In this document: positions 35,261 through 44,182 of the stretch, piece by piece | How positions within the stretch are numbered: the first letter of the stretch is position 1 | Layout of the letters: the number at the start of each line of letters is the position of its first letter | NCBI RefSeq assembly: GCF_017874735.1 | Contig: NZ_JAGGLV010000019.1 | Location: 1-64,000 of the forward strand | Length of the DNA: 64,000 nucleotides | Source of the DNA: Paenibacillus silagei | GTDB lineage: Bacteria > Bacillota > Bacilli > Paenibacillales > Paenibacillaceae | Direction of reading: 5' to 3' | Program-made: the position numbers and the translations under genes | The notes under the pieces: model-generated | What the model was told of the DNA's origin: nothing | Seen by the model: only the letters and a program-made list of their open reading frames with translations | Databases searched by the model: none

Positions 35261-37138
35261 TTGAAGAAAATAGTCATTTTGGGCGGCGGCTACGGCGGCG
35301 TACTCACGGCTAAGAAACTGGCAAAGAAATTTAAGAACGACAAAGATGTAGAAATCAAACTGATCGACCGAAATCCATACCACACTCTTTTGACTGAGCT
35401 GCATGAGGTTTCTGCGAATCGCGCACCTGAGGATTCGATCAAAATTGACTTGAAGAAAATCTTTGCCGGCCTGAAGGTAGATGTTGTTCTGGACGAAATC
35501 AGCAACATTGATTTCAAGAACAAGAAGCTGAAGTCCGACAAAGCCACTTATGCTTATGATTATCTGGTCATCGGCACAGGAAGCAAGCCAACCTTCTTCG
35601 GAATCCCCGGAGCAGAAGAGAACACCTTCTCCTTCTGGTCCTACGATGATGCAGTTGCCTTGAAGCGTCAGATCCGCGACATGTACACCAAAGCTGCGAA
35701 GGAAAAGAACCCGGCTACACGCCGCGCTATGCTGACCTTCGTAATTATCGGTGCCGGCTTTACCGGCGTTGAGCTTGTAGGTGAAATGGCCGAGCAGCGC
35801 GATGAGCTCTGCAGAGAATTCTTCATCGATCCTTCCGAAGTGAGATTAATCGTGGCTGATATGGCTCCGAAGATCCTGCCTATCCTGCCGGATAAGCTGA
35901 TCCAGAAAGCCGAAGCCCGTCTGCGCAAGCTGAAGGTAGAAATTGTTACAGGCGCCAAAATCACCGAAGTAGGCGCAGGCTCTGTTGCCCTCGGCGAGAA
36001 GAACATCGTGGATGCACAGACAATTGTCTGGACAGCCGGTGTTGAAGGCTCCGAAATTGTCGGCAACCTTGATGTTCAGCAGCAAGGCCGCAAACGTATT
36101 GTTACCAATGAACACCTTGAAAGTGTTGACCATAAGAACGTATACGTTGTAGGGGATAACATCTTCTTCATCCCTGAAGGCGAAGAACGTCCAGTTCCGC
36201 AAATGGTTGAGAATGCTGAACAAGCGGCTCCGGTTATCGCAGGCAATATCACTGCCGATATCAAGGGTACGCCTAAAAAAGCATACAAACCAGGCTTCCA
36301 CGGCACCATGGTTTCGATCGGCAGCCGCTACGGTGTAGCGAACGTTGGTCTTCCGGGCAAGTTCTTCATGCTGACCGGCTTCATGGCTATGTTGTCCAAA
36401 CATTTCATCAATATGTTCTATCTGTCACAGGTTGTAGGCTTCAATAAGGTCTGGACTTACATGATGCACGAGTTCTTCCATGTTGAGAACCGCAAGAGCT
36501 TCGTTGGCGGTTACTTCTCCAAGCGCTCGCCGAACTTCTGGCTCGTTCCGCTCCGTATGCTCCTTGGGGGAATGTGGTTATATGAAGGTATAGAGAAGAT
36601 CCGCAAGATCTGGGTTGATCCGAATAAGATTTTCCTGATTCCTGCGGCTCCTTATGCAGACGCCACATCGGCAGCAAGTCAGGCTGTGGATGCAGTCAAA
36701 ACTACCGTAGATGCCCAATCTGCCGCTTCCGCAGTATCCACTGCCAAAGAAGCTGTATCGGCTCTTCCGGTTCCAGGCTTCATTTATGATATCTCTAACT
36801 GGTTCATGGATCTCATGTTCTATAACCCGGATGGTTCTTACACCTTCCTGGCCAAATGGTTCCAAATTGGTATGGTCTGTGCCGAGATCGTCTTCGGTGT
36901 AATGCTGATCGTCGGTCTGTTCACAGCTATCTCTGCTATAGCTACGATAGGTATGGCGGTTATGATCTGGACCACCAAGATGGCAGCAACAGAAATGCTC
37001 TGGTATGTTGGGGCAGCGATTGCCTGCATCGGCGGTTCCGGCACCGTGTTCAGCCTGGATTACTATGTTCTTCCTTGGCTCAAGAAGCAGTGGAAGAGGA
37101 TACCTCTCGTCCGGCGCTGGTATCTGTATACCGACTGA
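35261..37138 (+). CDS. ndh2: Type II NADH dehydrogenase with C-terminal membrane domain, Ndh2
   Basis: 625-residue flavoprotein. Residues 1-400 are a type II NADH:quinone oxidoreductase, with FAD site GGGYGG (about 8-13), NADH site GAGFTG and the C-terminal FAD-binding VVGDN. Beyond about 430 come four or so extra membrane helices with an Ala-rich loop, an extension absent from ordinary Ndh but present in EET Ndh2. Such enzymes feed electrons into a demethylmenaquinone pool used for EET. The start is a TTG (35261) with GAGGTGAG upstream. It is co-oriented with pplA and the prenyl synthase genes. Confidence 0.88.
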   Translation: MKKIVILGGGYGGVLTAKKLAKKFKNDKDVEIKLIDRNPYHTLLTELHEVSANRAPEDSIKIDLKKIFAGLKVDVVLDEISNIDFKNKKLKSDKATYAYDYLVIGTGSKPTFFGIPGAEENTFSFWSYDDAVALKRQIRDMYTKAAKEKNPATRRAMLTFVIIGAGFTGVELVGEMAEQRDELCREFFIDPSEVRLIVADMAPKILPILPDKLIQKAEARLRKLKVEIVTGAKITEVGAGSVALGEKNIVDAQTIVWTAGVEGSEIVGNLDVQQQGRKRIVTNEHLESVDHKNVYVVGDNIFFIPEGEERPVPQMVENAEQAAPVIAGNITADIKGTPKKAYKPGFHGTMVSIGSRYGVANVGLPGKFFMLTGFMAMLSKHFINMFYLSQVVGFNKVWTYMMHEFFHVENRKSFVGGYFSKRSPNFWLVPLRMLLGGMWLYEGIEKIRKIWVDPNKIFLIPAAPYADATSAASQAVDAVKTTVDAQSAASAVSTAKEAVSALPVPGFIYDISNWFMDLMFYNPDGSYTFLAKWFQIGMVCAEIVFGVMLIVGLFTAISAIATIGMAVMIWTTKMAATEMLWYVGAAIACIGGSGTVFSLDYYVLPWLKKQWKRIPLVRRWYLYTD

Positions 37139-37232
37139 TGAACCGGGTAACCGGTGGTTAAGAACTACATTCATTTATAACAGCGGCGTATGCACAACCT
37201 GCGCTGCTGCAAGCTGAATAGGATATTCTTAA

Positions 37233-37261
37233 GAGTAATGTGTCCCTAGGACACATTACTC
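37233..37261 (+). terminator. Perfect hairpin between ndh2 and the HepS-like gene
   Basis: 13-base arms GAGTAATGTGTCC (37233-37245) and complement (37249-37261) with a 3-base loop. The weak T run suggests partial termination or mRNA processing inside the operon. Confidence 0.55.
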
Positions 37262-37377
37262 TCCTTGTTTAACGAGGTGAAAGTACATTTATATGTTCGT
37301 TTTCAACAAAATGGTTTTGTAGGGATAATCAGGGATTCGGTTCCATCCAGCAAAACCGACATGAAGGAGAGAAGCTT

Positions 37378-37827
37378 GTGAACCAAAAAATCGCCCAAGA
37401 TACATTCCGGTTGCTTCAGGCTGAGATGTCTAAGATCGCCGGAATTCAGTTGTCTCTCTCTCCGGCAGAATGTGAGCAAATGCTCTCGGTACTGGAACGC
37501 CATGATCTGGAATATGACCGCAAAACCCATTTGCTAGGCATTTATACCATTCTTACCGTGGCAGCACAGCGCCATATGGAATGTGTCCCACATCATCCTG
37601 ACCTGACCCGTAACATTTTGGATGGAGATTACCTGTACAGCTTCTATCTGCAGTTTGCAGTGAAATGCCGGGAGCTGGATCTGGTGGCCTACATGGCCCC
37701 TTCCATCAAAAAAATGCAGATCGCACGTTCAAATGGAGAGTTCACCGAACACAATCCGGCCCGGGAGTTGGATGAATTCCTCATTCAGGAGCGCAGACAA
37801 CGAAGCCGTACCAGTAAAGCCATTTGA
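37378..37827 (+). CDS. HepS-like small subunit of a prenyl diphosphate synthase
   Basis: 149-residue soluble protein; GTG start with AAGGAG upstream. The central segment LDGDYLYSFYLQFAVKCREL followed by VAYMAPSIKKMQIAR resembles the region of HepS (heptaprenyl diphosphate synthase component 1) that reads GDYFSGLYYSLLSEM, as I recall it. It is only about 60 percent of HepS length. HepS pairs with the catalytic subunit HepT and sets chain length. Here the next gene, 18 bp on, is that catalytic type, which supports a short HepS-like partner. The identification rests on a modest motif and position. Confidence 0.55.
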   Translation: MNQKIAQDTFRLLQAEMSKIAGIQLSLSPAECEQMLSVLERHDLEYDRKTHLLGIYTILTVAAQRHMECVPHHPDLTRNILDGDYLYSFYLQFAVKCRELDLVAYMAPSIKKMQIARSNGEFTEHNPARELDEFLIQERRQRSRTSKAI

Positions 37828-37845
37828 CAGGTGGGAACATGAACG

Positions 37846-38826
37846 ATGAAGCTGCATGAAGCCTTGAATATTGATCTGAATGAAATTAACCGTGAAATTA
37901 AGAATCTGGTCACCCATGATAAGGATGTTCCCAAAAAGTCGCAGCTGGCGCAGAGCATTCTCGAATTAACAGGCTCAGGCGGTAAACGCCTCCGCCCGCT
38001 GATGGTTATTGTCGGCAGCCGGTTTGGCCTGAGACCTGCCGGACGCCGAACTCTGCAATTATCCGCTGCGGCTGAATTTATCCATGTGGCCTCACTGATT
38101 CATGACGATATTATTGATAACGCCGAGCTGCGGCGGGGCGAGCCTGCGCTTCATATCAAGACAGGCATTCTATCCGCTGTTCATATCGGTAATTATATGT
38201 CTGCCCGCATCATTGAACTGCTCAGCAAGTACACCGGGGATAAGGACCGTTACGTTCACGATCTGTCCTCTGTCGCCACCTCCCAATTGTGTCTTGGCGA
38301 ATATCAGCAATTAGAGCATGCCTTCGATTATGATCTTACGCTGGAGCAATATCTGGAGAAATCCCGTAACAAAACCGCGCTGCTAATGGCCACCTGCCTG
38401 CGGGTAGGCGCACTGTCGGCGGAGAGCAGCACAGAGACAGCCCAGCTCCTCTATGATTTCGGCGAAGCGCTGGGGATGTCGTTCCAGATCCAGGATGATA
38501 TCCTGGACTTCACGCAATCGGCGGATGTACTAGGCAAGCCGGCCGGCAGCGATCTCCGCCACGGCCAGGTTACCCTTCCGGTGCTCTTTGCCTTAGAGGA
38601 TGCCGAGCTTGCCCCTGTCATCCGCAGAATAGGCCCTGGCTCATCTCCCGCCGACATCGAACAAGTCCTGGAGCTGGTAAGGGCCAGTGATGCCCTAACC
38701 CGCTCAGAGGCCGTCAGCCAGGACTATCTGGCCCGGGCTGCTGCGATTGTGGAGCAGCTCTCCAGCTTCCCGGCGCATGCCGATCTGAATATACTGCTGG
38801 AATACTTCGCCGGGCGTGACCGCTGA
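37846..38826 (+). CDS. dmkB: Polyprenyl diphosphate synthase, DmkB/HepT-like
   Basis: 326-residue trans-isoprenyl diphosphate synthase that builds the long side chain of a quinone. First aspartate-rich motif DDIIDNAELRRG (about 86-97), second DDILD, plus GGKRLRP and HVASLIHDD, all intact. In Listeria the EET locus carries its own copy, DmkB, for the demethylmenaquinone used by Ndh2; this operon position (pplA-ndh2-hepS-like-dmkB) points to the same role. A housekeeping HepT elsewhere cannot be excluded. A terminator lies at 39047-39075, and a degenerate copy of its 3' end follows at 38849-38925. Confidence 0.85.
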   Translation: MKLHEALNIDLNEINREIKNLVTHDKDVPKKSQLAQSILELTGSGGKRLRPLMVIVGSRFGLRPAGRRTLQLSAAAEFIHVASLIHDDIIDNAELRRGEPALHIKTGILSAVHIGNYMSARIIELLSKYTGDKDRYVHDLSSVATSQLCLGEYQQLEHAFDYDLTLEQYLEKSRNKTALLMATCLRVGALSAESSTETAQLLYDFGEALGMSFQIQDDILDFTQSADVLGKPAGSDLRHGQVTLPVLFALEDAELAPVIRRIGPGSSPADIEQVLELVRASDALTRSEAVSQDYLARAAAIVEQLSSFPAHADLNILLEYFAGRDR

Positions 38827-38848
38827 GCTCCGGACTGAATGGGTTATA

Positions 38849-38925
38849 GCCAGCGATGCTCTAGCGCATTGTGGCCGTCAGCAGGGAATACCTGGCCAAG
38901 GCTGTTGCAATCGGTTAGCATCTGT
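38849..38925 (+). pseudogene. Degenerate duplicate of the dmkB 3' end
   Basis: 38849-38925 aligns with 38680-38756 inside dmkB: GCCAG(C/T)GATGC, GGCCGTCAGC, ACCTGGCC and GGCTG(T/C)TGC match in the same order. A shifted frame still reads AVSREYLAKAVAIG against AVSQDYLARAAAIV in dmkB, then stops. It is a relic of a tandem duplication with a frameshift. Confidence 0.65.
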
Positions 38926-39046
38926 AAGCTTTCGTACAATGCTTACGTAGCTCAGCTGTATTATGATGCTGCAAGCTCCACGCTGCTTTATTAGTTCATA
39001 CTGTACGCTCCACCCTTCACACTATATGTATTAACACATATTAAGT

Positions 39047-39075
39047 AAACGAGCCTGAGTAAGGCTCGTTTTTTT
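39047..39075 (+). terminator. Terminator of the pplA-ndh2-dmkB operon
   Basis: AAACGAGCC (39047-39055) and GGCTCGTTT (39063-39071) with a 7-base loop, then T4 G T6. Confidence 0.88.
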
Positions 39076-39103
39076 GTTTTTTATCACACTTCGCCGCGCT
39101 AAT

Positions 39104-39280
39104 TGTATTTTTTACAACTAAAGTCCCCTCTAATGAGCTGACAGGTGCTTTAATTGCACTCTGTACACCTATTTAGGCTGGAATACCCTCAAAAGCTACT
39201 TTTCATTATTTTTAGTTGTACAGAATACATGTATCATACGAAATTAGCTTTTTGGATGTCTTTTAGTTGTACGAAATACA
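39104..39280. repeat. 19-bp repeat, one inverted and two direct copies
   Basis: TTTAGTTGTACAGAATACA (39211-39229) and TTTAGTTGTACGAAATACA (39262-39280) are 51 bp apart. An inverted relative (TGTATTTTTTACAACTAAAG) lies at 39104-39123. No gene covers this stretch. Confidence 0.65.
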
Positions 39281-39354
39281 CTTAACCGCCCACATCTCAC
39301 CCATCCGCTAAACCAGCGAACGCAGCGCAGCGAACGTGAGTGGTGTTTAGCTAG

Positions 39355-39605
39355 GGGGTTTGGGGTTTGGGGTTTGGGGTTTGGGGTTTGGGGTTTGGGG
39401 TTTGGGGTTTGCGGTTTGCGGTTTGCGGTTTGCGGTTTGCGGTTTGCGGTTTGCGGTTTGCGGTTTGCGGTTTGCGGTTTGCGGTTTGGGGTTTGCGGTT
39501 TGGGGTTTGGGGTTTGGGGTTTGGGGTTTGCGGTTTGCGGTTTGCGGTTTGCGGTTTGCGGTTTGGGGTTTGCGGTTTGGGGTTTGGGGTTTGGGGTTTG
39601 GGGTT
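39355..39605. repeat. G-rich heptanucleotide array, about 35 units
   Basis: About 250 bp of uninterrupted 7-bp units, GGTTTGG or GGTTTGC, arranged in blocks: first a run of seven or eight G-type units, then a long C-type run, then mixed blocks. All three plus-strand frames stay open, giving GFGVWGL-type repeats that I regard as artefacts. The G4 tracts on one strand could form G-quadruplexes. It lies between the converging EET operons. Confidence 0.95.
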
Positions 39606-39637
39606 GGAGGGTTTTAAGGTTTCCGCCCAAAAAGAAG

Positions 39638-39672
39638 AAAAGCGCGAAGCTCTAAGCTTATTCGCGCTTTTT
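39638..39672. terminator. Hairpin terminator between the converging EET operons
   Basis: AAAAGCGCGAA (39638-39648) and TTCGCGCTTTTT (39661-39672) around a 12-base loop, T- and A-flanked. Confidence 0.8.
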
Positions 39673-39785
39673 CTGCCGCCCCCCTCTGGGTAGGCCTGTT
39701 GTCTTTTTGAAGTTAGTGTTGCTCTGGGAGAGGTTAGGACGGAACGGAGAGGAATTTTGGAACTGTAGGAGCGGCAGCGTTCGCC

Positions 39786-39840
39786 TTTAACTTCGGATTC
39801 CTACCGCGTTCAGCGGCTCGAATCAGGGAATCCGAAGTTA
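39786..39840. repeat. Perfect 15-bp inverted repeat
   Basis: TTAACTTCGGATTCC (39786-39800) and its exact complement (39826-39840) around a 25-base GC-rich loop. It has no T run. I recall similar intergenic sequences as dispersed repeats in Paenibacillus, but this cannot be checked here. Confidence 0.6.
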
Positions 39841-39923
39841 ACAGCGACCGGAAGTCCAAACATTCCGCGCAGTGCAGCTCCCCAACCTCCGGCCCGCCCT
39901 CACCAAACGCGCCCCCCCCCAAC

Positions 39924-40808
39924 CTAATTAACGTAAAAATAATCAATCAGCGTACACAGCAAGATCACCATACTGATCACCTGATTCAAATTATAAGAAG
40001 CCACCTTCATCAGCTTGCGGTTAGCAGGCTTGATAATCTTGTGCTCTGTCATAAGCAGCACCGTAGCGATGCCGATGCCCACCAGATACATCCAGCCGAG
40101 ATCACGCCAGACGTACAGGAACAGCAGCAGCATAACCATAATGAAATGCAGCCCTTTGGAGATCCGCAGCGCGTTCTCCAGGCCGAAGAAGCTCGGTATG
40201 GACCATAAGCCGTTCTTGCGGTCGAACTCAATGTCCTGAGTCCCGTAGATGATATCAAACCCGGCAATCCAGAGCATCACCACGGTTCCGATCACGAATG
40301 GCGTGAAGGCGATATTCCCGGTAACCGCAAACCAGGCGCCAATCGGCGCCGAAGCAATCACGAAGCCCAGATACAGATGGCTCAGGAAGGTGAACCGCTT
40401 CGTATAAGAGTAGGATGAGATCAGTACAATGGCTACCGGGGACAGCACCAGACAGAGCAGGTTCAGCATCCCGGAGGCCACAATGAACAGGGCATAATTG
40501 ATGATAATGAACAGAATGACTTCCTTCTCGGCGAGCAGACGCTGCGGCAGATGCCGGTGGGCGGTTCGCGGATTGTTGCCGTCGAAGGTGCGGTCTACCA
40601 GACGATTGAACGCATTCGCCCCGTTGCGTGCACCGATCAGCGCGATTAGTCCCCATAACATCATATGGCCGGAAGGCCAGCCTCCCGCCGCCCAGACCAT
40701 CGAGATGATGGCAAAAGGCAGTGAGAACAGCGTATGCGAGAACATCACCAGCTCGCTGAACATTTTCATTTTAAGCGCCGTATGTTTAAAAGCATTAATG
40801 ATAACCAT
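39924..40808 (-). CDS. UbiA-family polyprenyltransferase (MqnP/DmkA-like)
   Basis: Membrane prenyltransferase of 294 residues with about eight or nine helices and both aspartate motifs: NRLVDRTFD (about 68-76) and DIIYGTQDIEFDRKNG. It attaches a polyprenyl chain to an aromatic ring. The NRLVDRTFDGNNPRTAHR wording is closest to MqnP/UbiA of the 4-hydroxybenzoate and futalosine-quinone group as I recall it, less to MenA. In the Listeria EET locus, DmkA fills the matching role of making the EET-specific demethylmenaquinone. Last gene of the leftward operon, 17 bp after the aminotransferase. Confidence 0.82.
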   Translation of the reverse strand: MVIINAFKHTALKMKMFSELVMFSHTLFSLPFAIISMVWAAGGWPSGHMMLWGLIALIGARNGANAFNRLVDRTFDGNNPRTAHRHLPQRLLAEKEVILFIIINYALFIVASGMLNLLCLVLSPVAIVLISSYSYTKRFTFLSHLYLGFVIASAPIGAWFAVTGNIAFTPFVIGTVVMLWIAGFDIIYGTQDIEFDRKNGLWSIPSFFGLENALRISKGLHFIMVMLLLFLYVWRDLGWMYLVGIGIATVLLMTEHKIIKPANRKLMKVASYNLNQVISMVILLCTLIDYFYVN

Positions 40809-40825
40809 ATTGTTAGGCCTCTTTC

Positions 40826-42109
40826 TCAGTGGATCGCTTGCAGCACTTCATGGAGTGCATCCAGCAGGGCATCGATATTACCGGAAGTGACCACAAGCGG
40901 CGGCTGGAAGGCGAGGACGTTGCGGCCTATACCGTTTTTGCCGATCAGGTATCCGCGGTCCTTCAGCTCTTCCAGCACATAGTCTGTCACCGCAGCCGCA
41001 TCCTCAGTCTCCGAACCGGCTAGCTCGGCCCCCAGCATAAGTCCGGTGCCCCGTACGTCGGTAATCAACGCAGGGTAACGCTCCTGGAGAGCAAGCAAGC
41101 CTTGCTTCAGCTGCCCGCCCAGCTCAGCCGCACGTTCTGCCAGCCGCTCATCACGGATGTAGTCCAGCACCGCCAGCGCCGTAGCCGCTGAGACCGGATT
41201 CCCTCCGAACGTCGAGGCGGAAGGCTTGTTCAGCGATGCCGCAATCTCATCCGTTGTGGAAAAGGCAGCGATGGGCACTCCGTTCCCCAGCGCCTTAGCC
41301 ATGCTGATAATGTCCGGCACGACGCCGAAATGCTCCATCGCAAACATAGCTCCGCTCCGGCCGTAGCCGGTCTGGATTTCGTCGTCAATCAGCAGTACAC
41401 CGTACTGCTCAAGCAGCGCCTTCACCTCACGGAAATAGGACAGCGCAGGCATGACGATCCCGCCGTTCCCTTGAATCGGCTCCACGATCATGGCAGCAAT
41501 GGTGTCTCCTTGGGCAGCGAGTACCTCCTTCAGATTCTGGATCGACTGCGCCGCCGCTTCCTCCAGCGTCAATTCCGGATGATACGGGCGCTTAATAAAC
41601 GTCACATCCTCATCCAGGTAGGCATCGGTCCTCCACATTTGCAGCCCGGTCACACTCATGGTGAGGTTGGTCCGGCCATGCAGGCCAGCTTCCAGGGCGA
41701 TGAAGCCTTTGCGGCCGGTATGCATCCGCGCCAGCAGCAGCGCCCCTTCATTCGCCTCCGAGCCACTGTTGACGAAGAATGTCCGGCGCAGCGCGCCCGG
41801 CAGCACTTCTTCCAGGCGTTCCGCCAAATCTACATTCGGCTGGGTCAGATAGATCGGCGAAGTGTGCTGCAATTGCTGAAGCTGTGCTATCGTGCGGGAA
41901 GTAATAGCCGGATTACAGTGGCCGCAGGCAACCACTGAGACTCCTGCGAAGAAGTCGGTGTATTCCTTGCCGTTCTCATCGTAGACATACTGCATGCTTC
42001 CGCGCACCAATTGCGGGGCATCCCGGTAAAAATGTGCGGTGCACGGGTAGAAATACTGCTTTCTTTTGGCAGCTACCGCTTCTCTTCCAATGATGACGCT
42101 CTGTTCCAT
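40826..42109 (-). CDS. Class III PLP-dependent aminotransferase
   Basis: 427-residue enzyme of the ornithine/GABA/AGXT2 aminotransferase class. Motifs: NSGSEANEGAL for phosphate binding, LLIDDEIQTGYGRSG with the aspartate that contacts the pyridine nitrogen, and the Schiff-base lysine in SMAKALGNG. The substrate is undefined. It sits between the U32 and UbiA genes in the EET-like operon, 126 bp after U32. A TATAAT-like box in that gap may give it a second promoter. Why an aminotransferase is in a quinone/EET operon is unclear. Confidence 0.88.
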   Translation of the reverse strand: MEQSVIIGREAVAAKRKQYFYPCTAHFYRDAPQLVRGSMQYVYDENGKEYTDFFAGVSVVACGHCNPAITSRTIAQLQQLQHTSPIYLTQPNVDLAERLEEVLPGALRRTFFVNSGSEANEGALLLARMHTGRKGFIALEAGLHGRTNLTMSVTGLQMWRTDAYLDEDVTFIKRPYHPELTLEEAAAQSIQNLKEVLAAQGDTIAAMIVEPIQGNGGIVMPALSYFREVKALLEQYGVLLIDDEIQTGYGRSGAMFAMEHFGVVPDIISMAKALGNGVPIAAFSTTDEIAASLNKPSASTFGGNPVSAATALAVLDYIRDERLAERAAELGGQLKQGLLALQERYPALITDVRGTGLMLGAELAGSETEDAAAVTDYVLEELKDRGYLIGKNGIGRNVLAFQPPLVVTSGNIDALLDALHEVLQAIH

Positions 42110-42235
42110 GTAAATCCCTCACTTTCAACTGCTGATAATTCAAGATGATTAGTTTGTGAAAAAAGGTACTTATAATTGCGCCATATGCCCTTATTATACT
42201 CTCCTCGGCGTTATTTTAAAATTGAATTATTAGCA

Positions 42236-44161
42236 TTAGTTGAATTGCAGTGAACCGAGGGTGTATCCCGCATAGACCGGCTTCAGCCCGCCCAGCAGTT
42301 CCTCCTCCGGCTTCGCCCCATCCATTGCAGCCTGATAAGCAGCAATAATAGTGCGCAGCTCCTCTATGCTGTATGTCGCACCTTCAATCCGGAAGCTTGT
42401 AATTCCCAGGCCGTTCATTTCACCCAGCATCGGGAGATAACATAGCTCCTTGGCGAACAGCAGATGGCAGCGGCCATATTGGTCACGGTAGACCGGGTTC
42501 TCGCCCTTATCGGTCTTGAGCACCAGCACTTCATTACGGACATACTGGTTGTCTTCCTCCCCAATCGGCTCCATCACCTCTGTATTCTCGAACAGATCAT
42601 GCTCCATATACATCAATGCAGGCGTTCCGTGAACCACAACCTCCAGCGGCAAGTCACTGTGCGAGGTGAAGGAGGCGAAATGCTCCAGCGTCATCTCCGG
42701 CGAAACGGTCAGCTTCGTCAAGCCCAGTCCGGCATACAGTCCGGCTGACAGATGGTTATATACATTCAGATTGGCATCGCCCATCATCGGGTAACCGGTG
42801 CCACGGTAACGGCGGATCGCCCCCAGGTTCGTAATGATCAGGCCGTCAATCGGCAGCCGTTCCCCGTTCAGCAGATGATCATATTGGTCGAAATGCAGCT
42901 CGTTCATCATCCGCGGCAGACCCAGATATAGCTTGGTATGGCCTTTTACCGCTCCAAGATCCTTAATATCCTGCTTCGTAAAAGGACGGTCCGGCTCAAA
43001 CACATCGCCCGGCAGGTACAAGCTGTCTACTCCCATCTCCAGTACGAGTCGCGCTTGCTCCATATTATTCACACGCACTGCCAGCTCAGGCTTGATAAGG
43101 GTACTGCGTCTGTCTTCAGCCATTCGTGCCCGCAGTTCCGTCACCCGCTCCGCAGACAGCTCACGCTCGGCAGTCGGCGTACTGAATACTTTGCCAGTAC
43201 TGTAGAACTTGCCTGTCCCCTCATAACGGCGGTTGATATTCGACAGTCCCGGTCTGCCAAAAGCATACGCCGTGGAGAAATCACGCTTACGGTTGTTATA
43301 CAGCTCTTTGGAATCCTGGGTCCGGTCGAAGCCCAGCGGATCATCGATATAACGGTCAATCGCATCGCCGTAGCTGTTGGACAGCATCACCATGAAGTCT
43401 TTATCGCGCATACGGCCTTCGATTTTGAAGGAAGTAATGCCCGATTCAATCAGCTCCGGAAGATGCTCATACATGAACATATCCTTCACCGCCAGCGGAT
43501 ATTCCGCAGGGAAGACATAGCCGTCACGTTTGATCCGGTAATCCCAGCGGCAAGGTTTCATGCATTTGCCCCGGTTACTGCTCATCCCGAACACCTGAGA
43601 GCTGAAATAACAGTTCGCCCCGTGGACAGAGCACATATCGCCATGGATGAAATACTCCAGCTCCATACCGCTTCTTGCGCCCAGCAGCTTCGCAGTCTGC
43701 AGATCCATCTCCCTCGAGGTAACGACCCGGCTGACGCCCAGCTCCTTCAGCGCGTGGATCATCTCCAGATTATGCACATTCATCATGACGGATGCGTGAA
43801 CCGGCAGATTCAGCCCCATCTCGCGGATCAATTCCAGCACCGCCATATCCTGCACGATCAGCGCGTCCGGTCGGGCCGTGTCCAGGAAGCTAAGGTACGC
43901 TCTGGCCTCTTCCACATCCTCTTCGCTGAACAGATTGTTGACCGTGATATATACTTTTTTGTCCATACTATGAGCGATATTCAGGGCTTCGATAATCTCT
44001 TCATGACTCAAGTTGTAGCCCTTGCGCATCATTCTCATGTTCAGCACCGGACCGCCGAAATACACCGCGTCACACTTCGATTCAATAACAGCCTTGAAGA
44101 TCTCGAAGGTTCCCGCAGGTGCCAGTAACTCTACTTCTTTACCATTAAAATAACGTGCCAT
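42236..44161 (-). CDS. U32-family protein with a four-cysteine cluster site
   Basis: 641-residue protein with two U32-type TIM-barrel halves: residues 1-290 and about 335-610. The first half has the conserved ELLAPAGTFEIFKAVI start and four cysteines (Cys177, 184, 200, 204) that in relatives such as RlhA, TrhP and UbiU/UbiV bind a 4Fe-4S cluster. The proteolytic label U32 peptidase is doubtful for most members. UbiU/UbiV perform oxygen-independent hydroxylation in quinone synthesis, a suggestive parallel beside a UbiA prenyltransferase. AGGGGG precedes the ATG. It follows ecfT by 21 bp in the same operon. Confidence 0.82.
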   Translation of the reverse strand: MARYFNGKEVELLAPAGTFEIFKAVIESKCDAVYFGGPVLNMRMMRKGYNLSHEEIIEALNIAHSMDKKVYITVNNLFSEEDVEEARAYLSFLDTARPDALIVQDMAVLELIREMGLNLPVHASVMMNVHNLEMIHALKELGVSRVVTSREMDLQTAKLLGARSGMELEYFIHGDMCSVHGANCYFSSQVFGMSSNRGKCMKPCRWDYRIKRDGYVFPAEYPLAVKDMFMYEHLPELIESGITSFKIEGRMRDKDFMVMLSNSYGDAIDRYIDDPLGFDRTQDSKELYNNRKRDFSTAYAFGRPGLSNINRRYEGTGKFYSTGKVFSTPTAERELSAERVTELRARMAEDRRSTLIKPELAVRVNNMEQARLVLEMGVDSLYLPGDVFEPDRPFTKQDIKDLGAVKGHTKLYLGLPRMMNELHFDQYDHLLNGERLPIDGLIITNLGAIRRYRGTGYPMMGDANLNVYNHLSAGLYAGLGLTKLTVSPEMTLEHFASFTSHSDLPLEVVVHGTPALMYMEHDLFENTEVMEPIGEEDNQYVRNEVLVLKTDKGENPVYRDQYGRCHLLFAKELCYLPMLGEMNGLGITSFRIEGATYSIEELRTIIAAYQAAMDGAKPEEELLGGLKPVYAGYTLGSLQFN

Positions 44162-44182
44162 TACCGTATCCCCCTAAATGTC

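Noticed and set aside
39244..39693. Several frames in the heptamer array
   Set aside because: A 7-bp repeat without stops leaves all frames open; product is pure repeat.
42236..44161. U32 protein called a protease
   Set aside because: Best-studied relatives are iron-sulfur RNA or quinone hydroxylases, and the cysteine pattern is theirs; protease activity is not supported.
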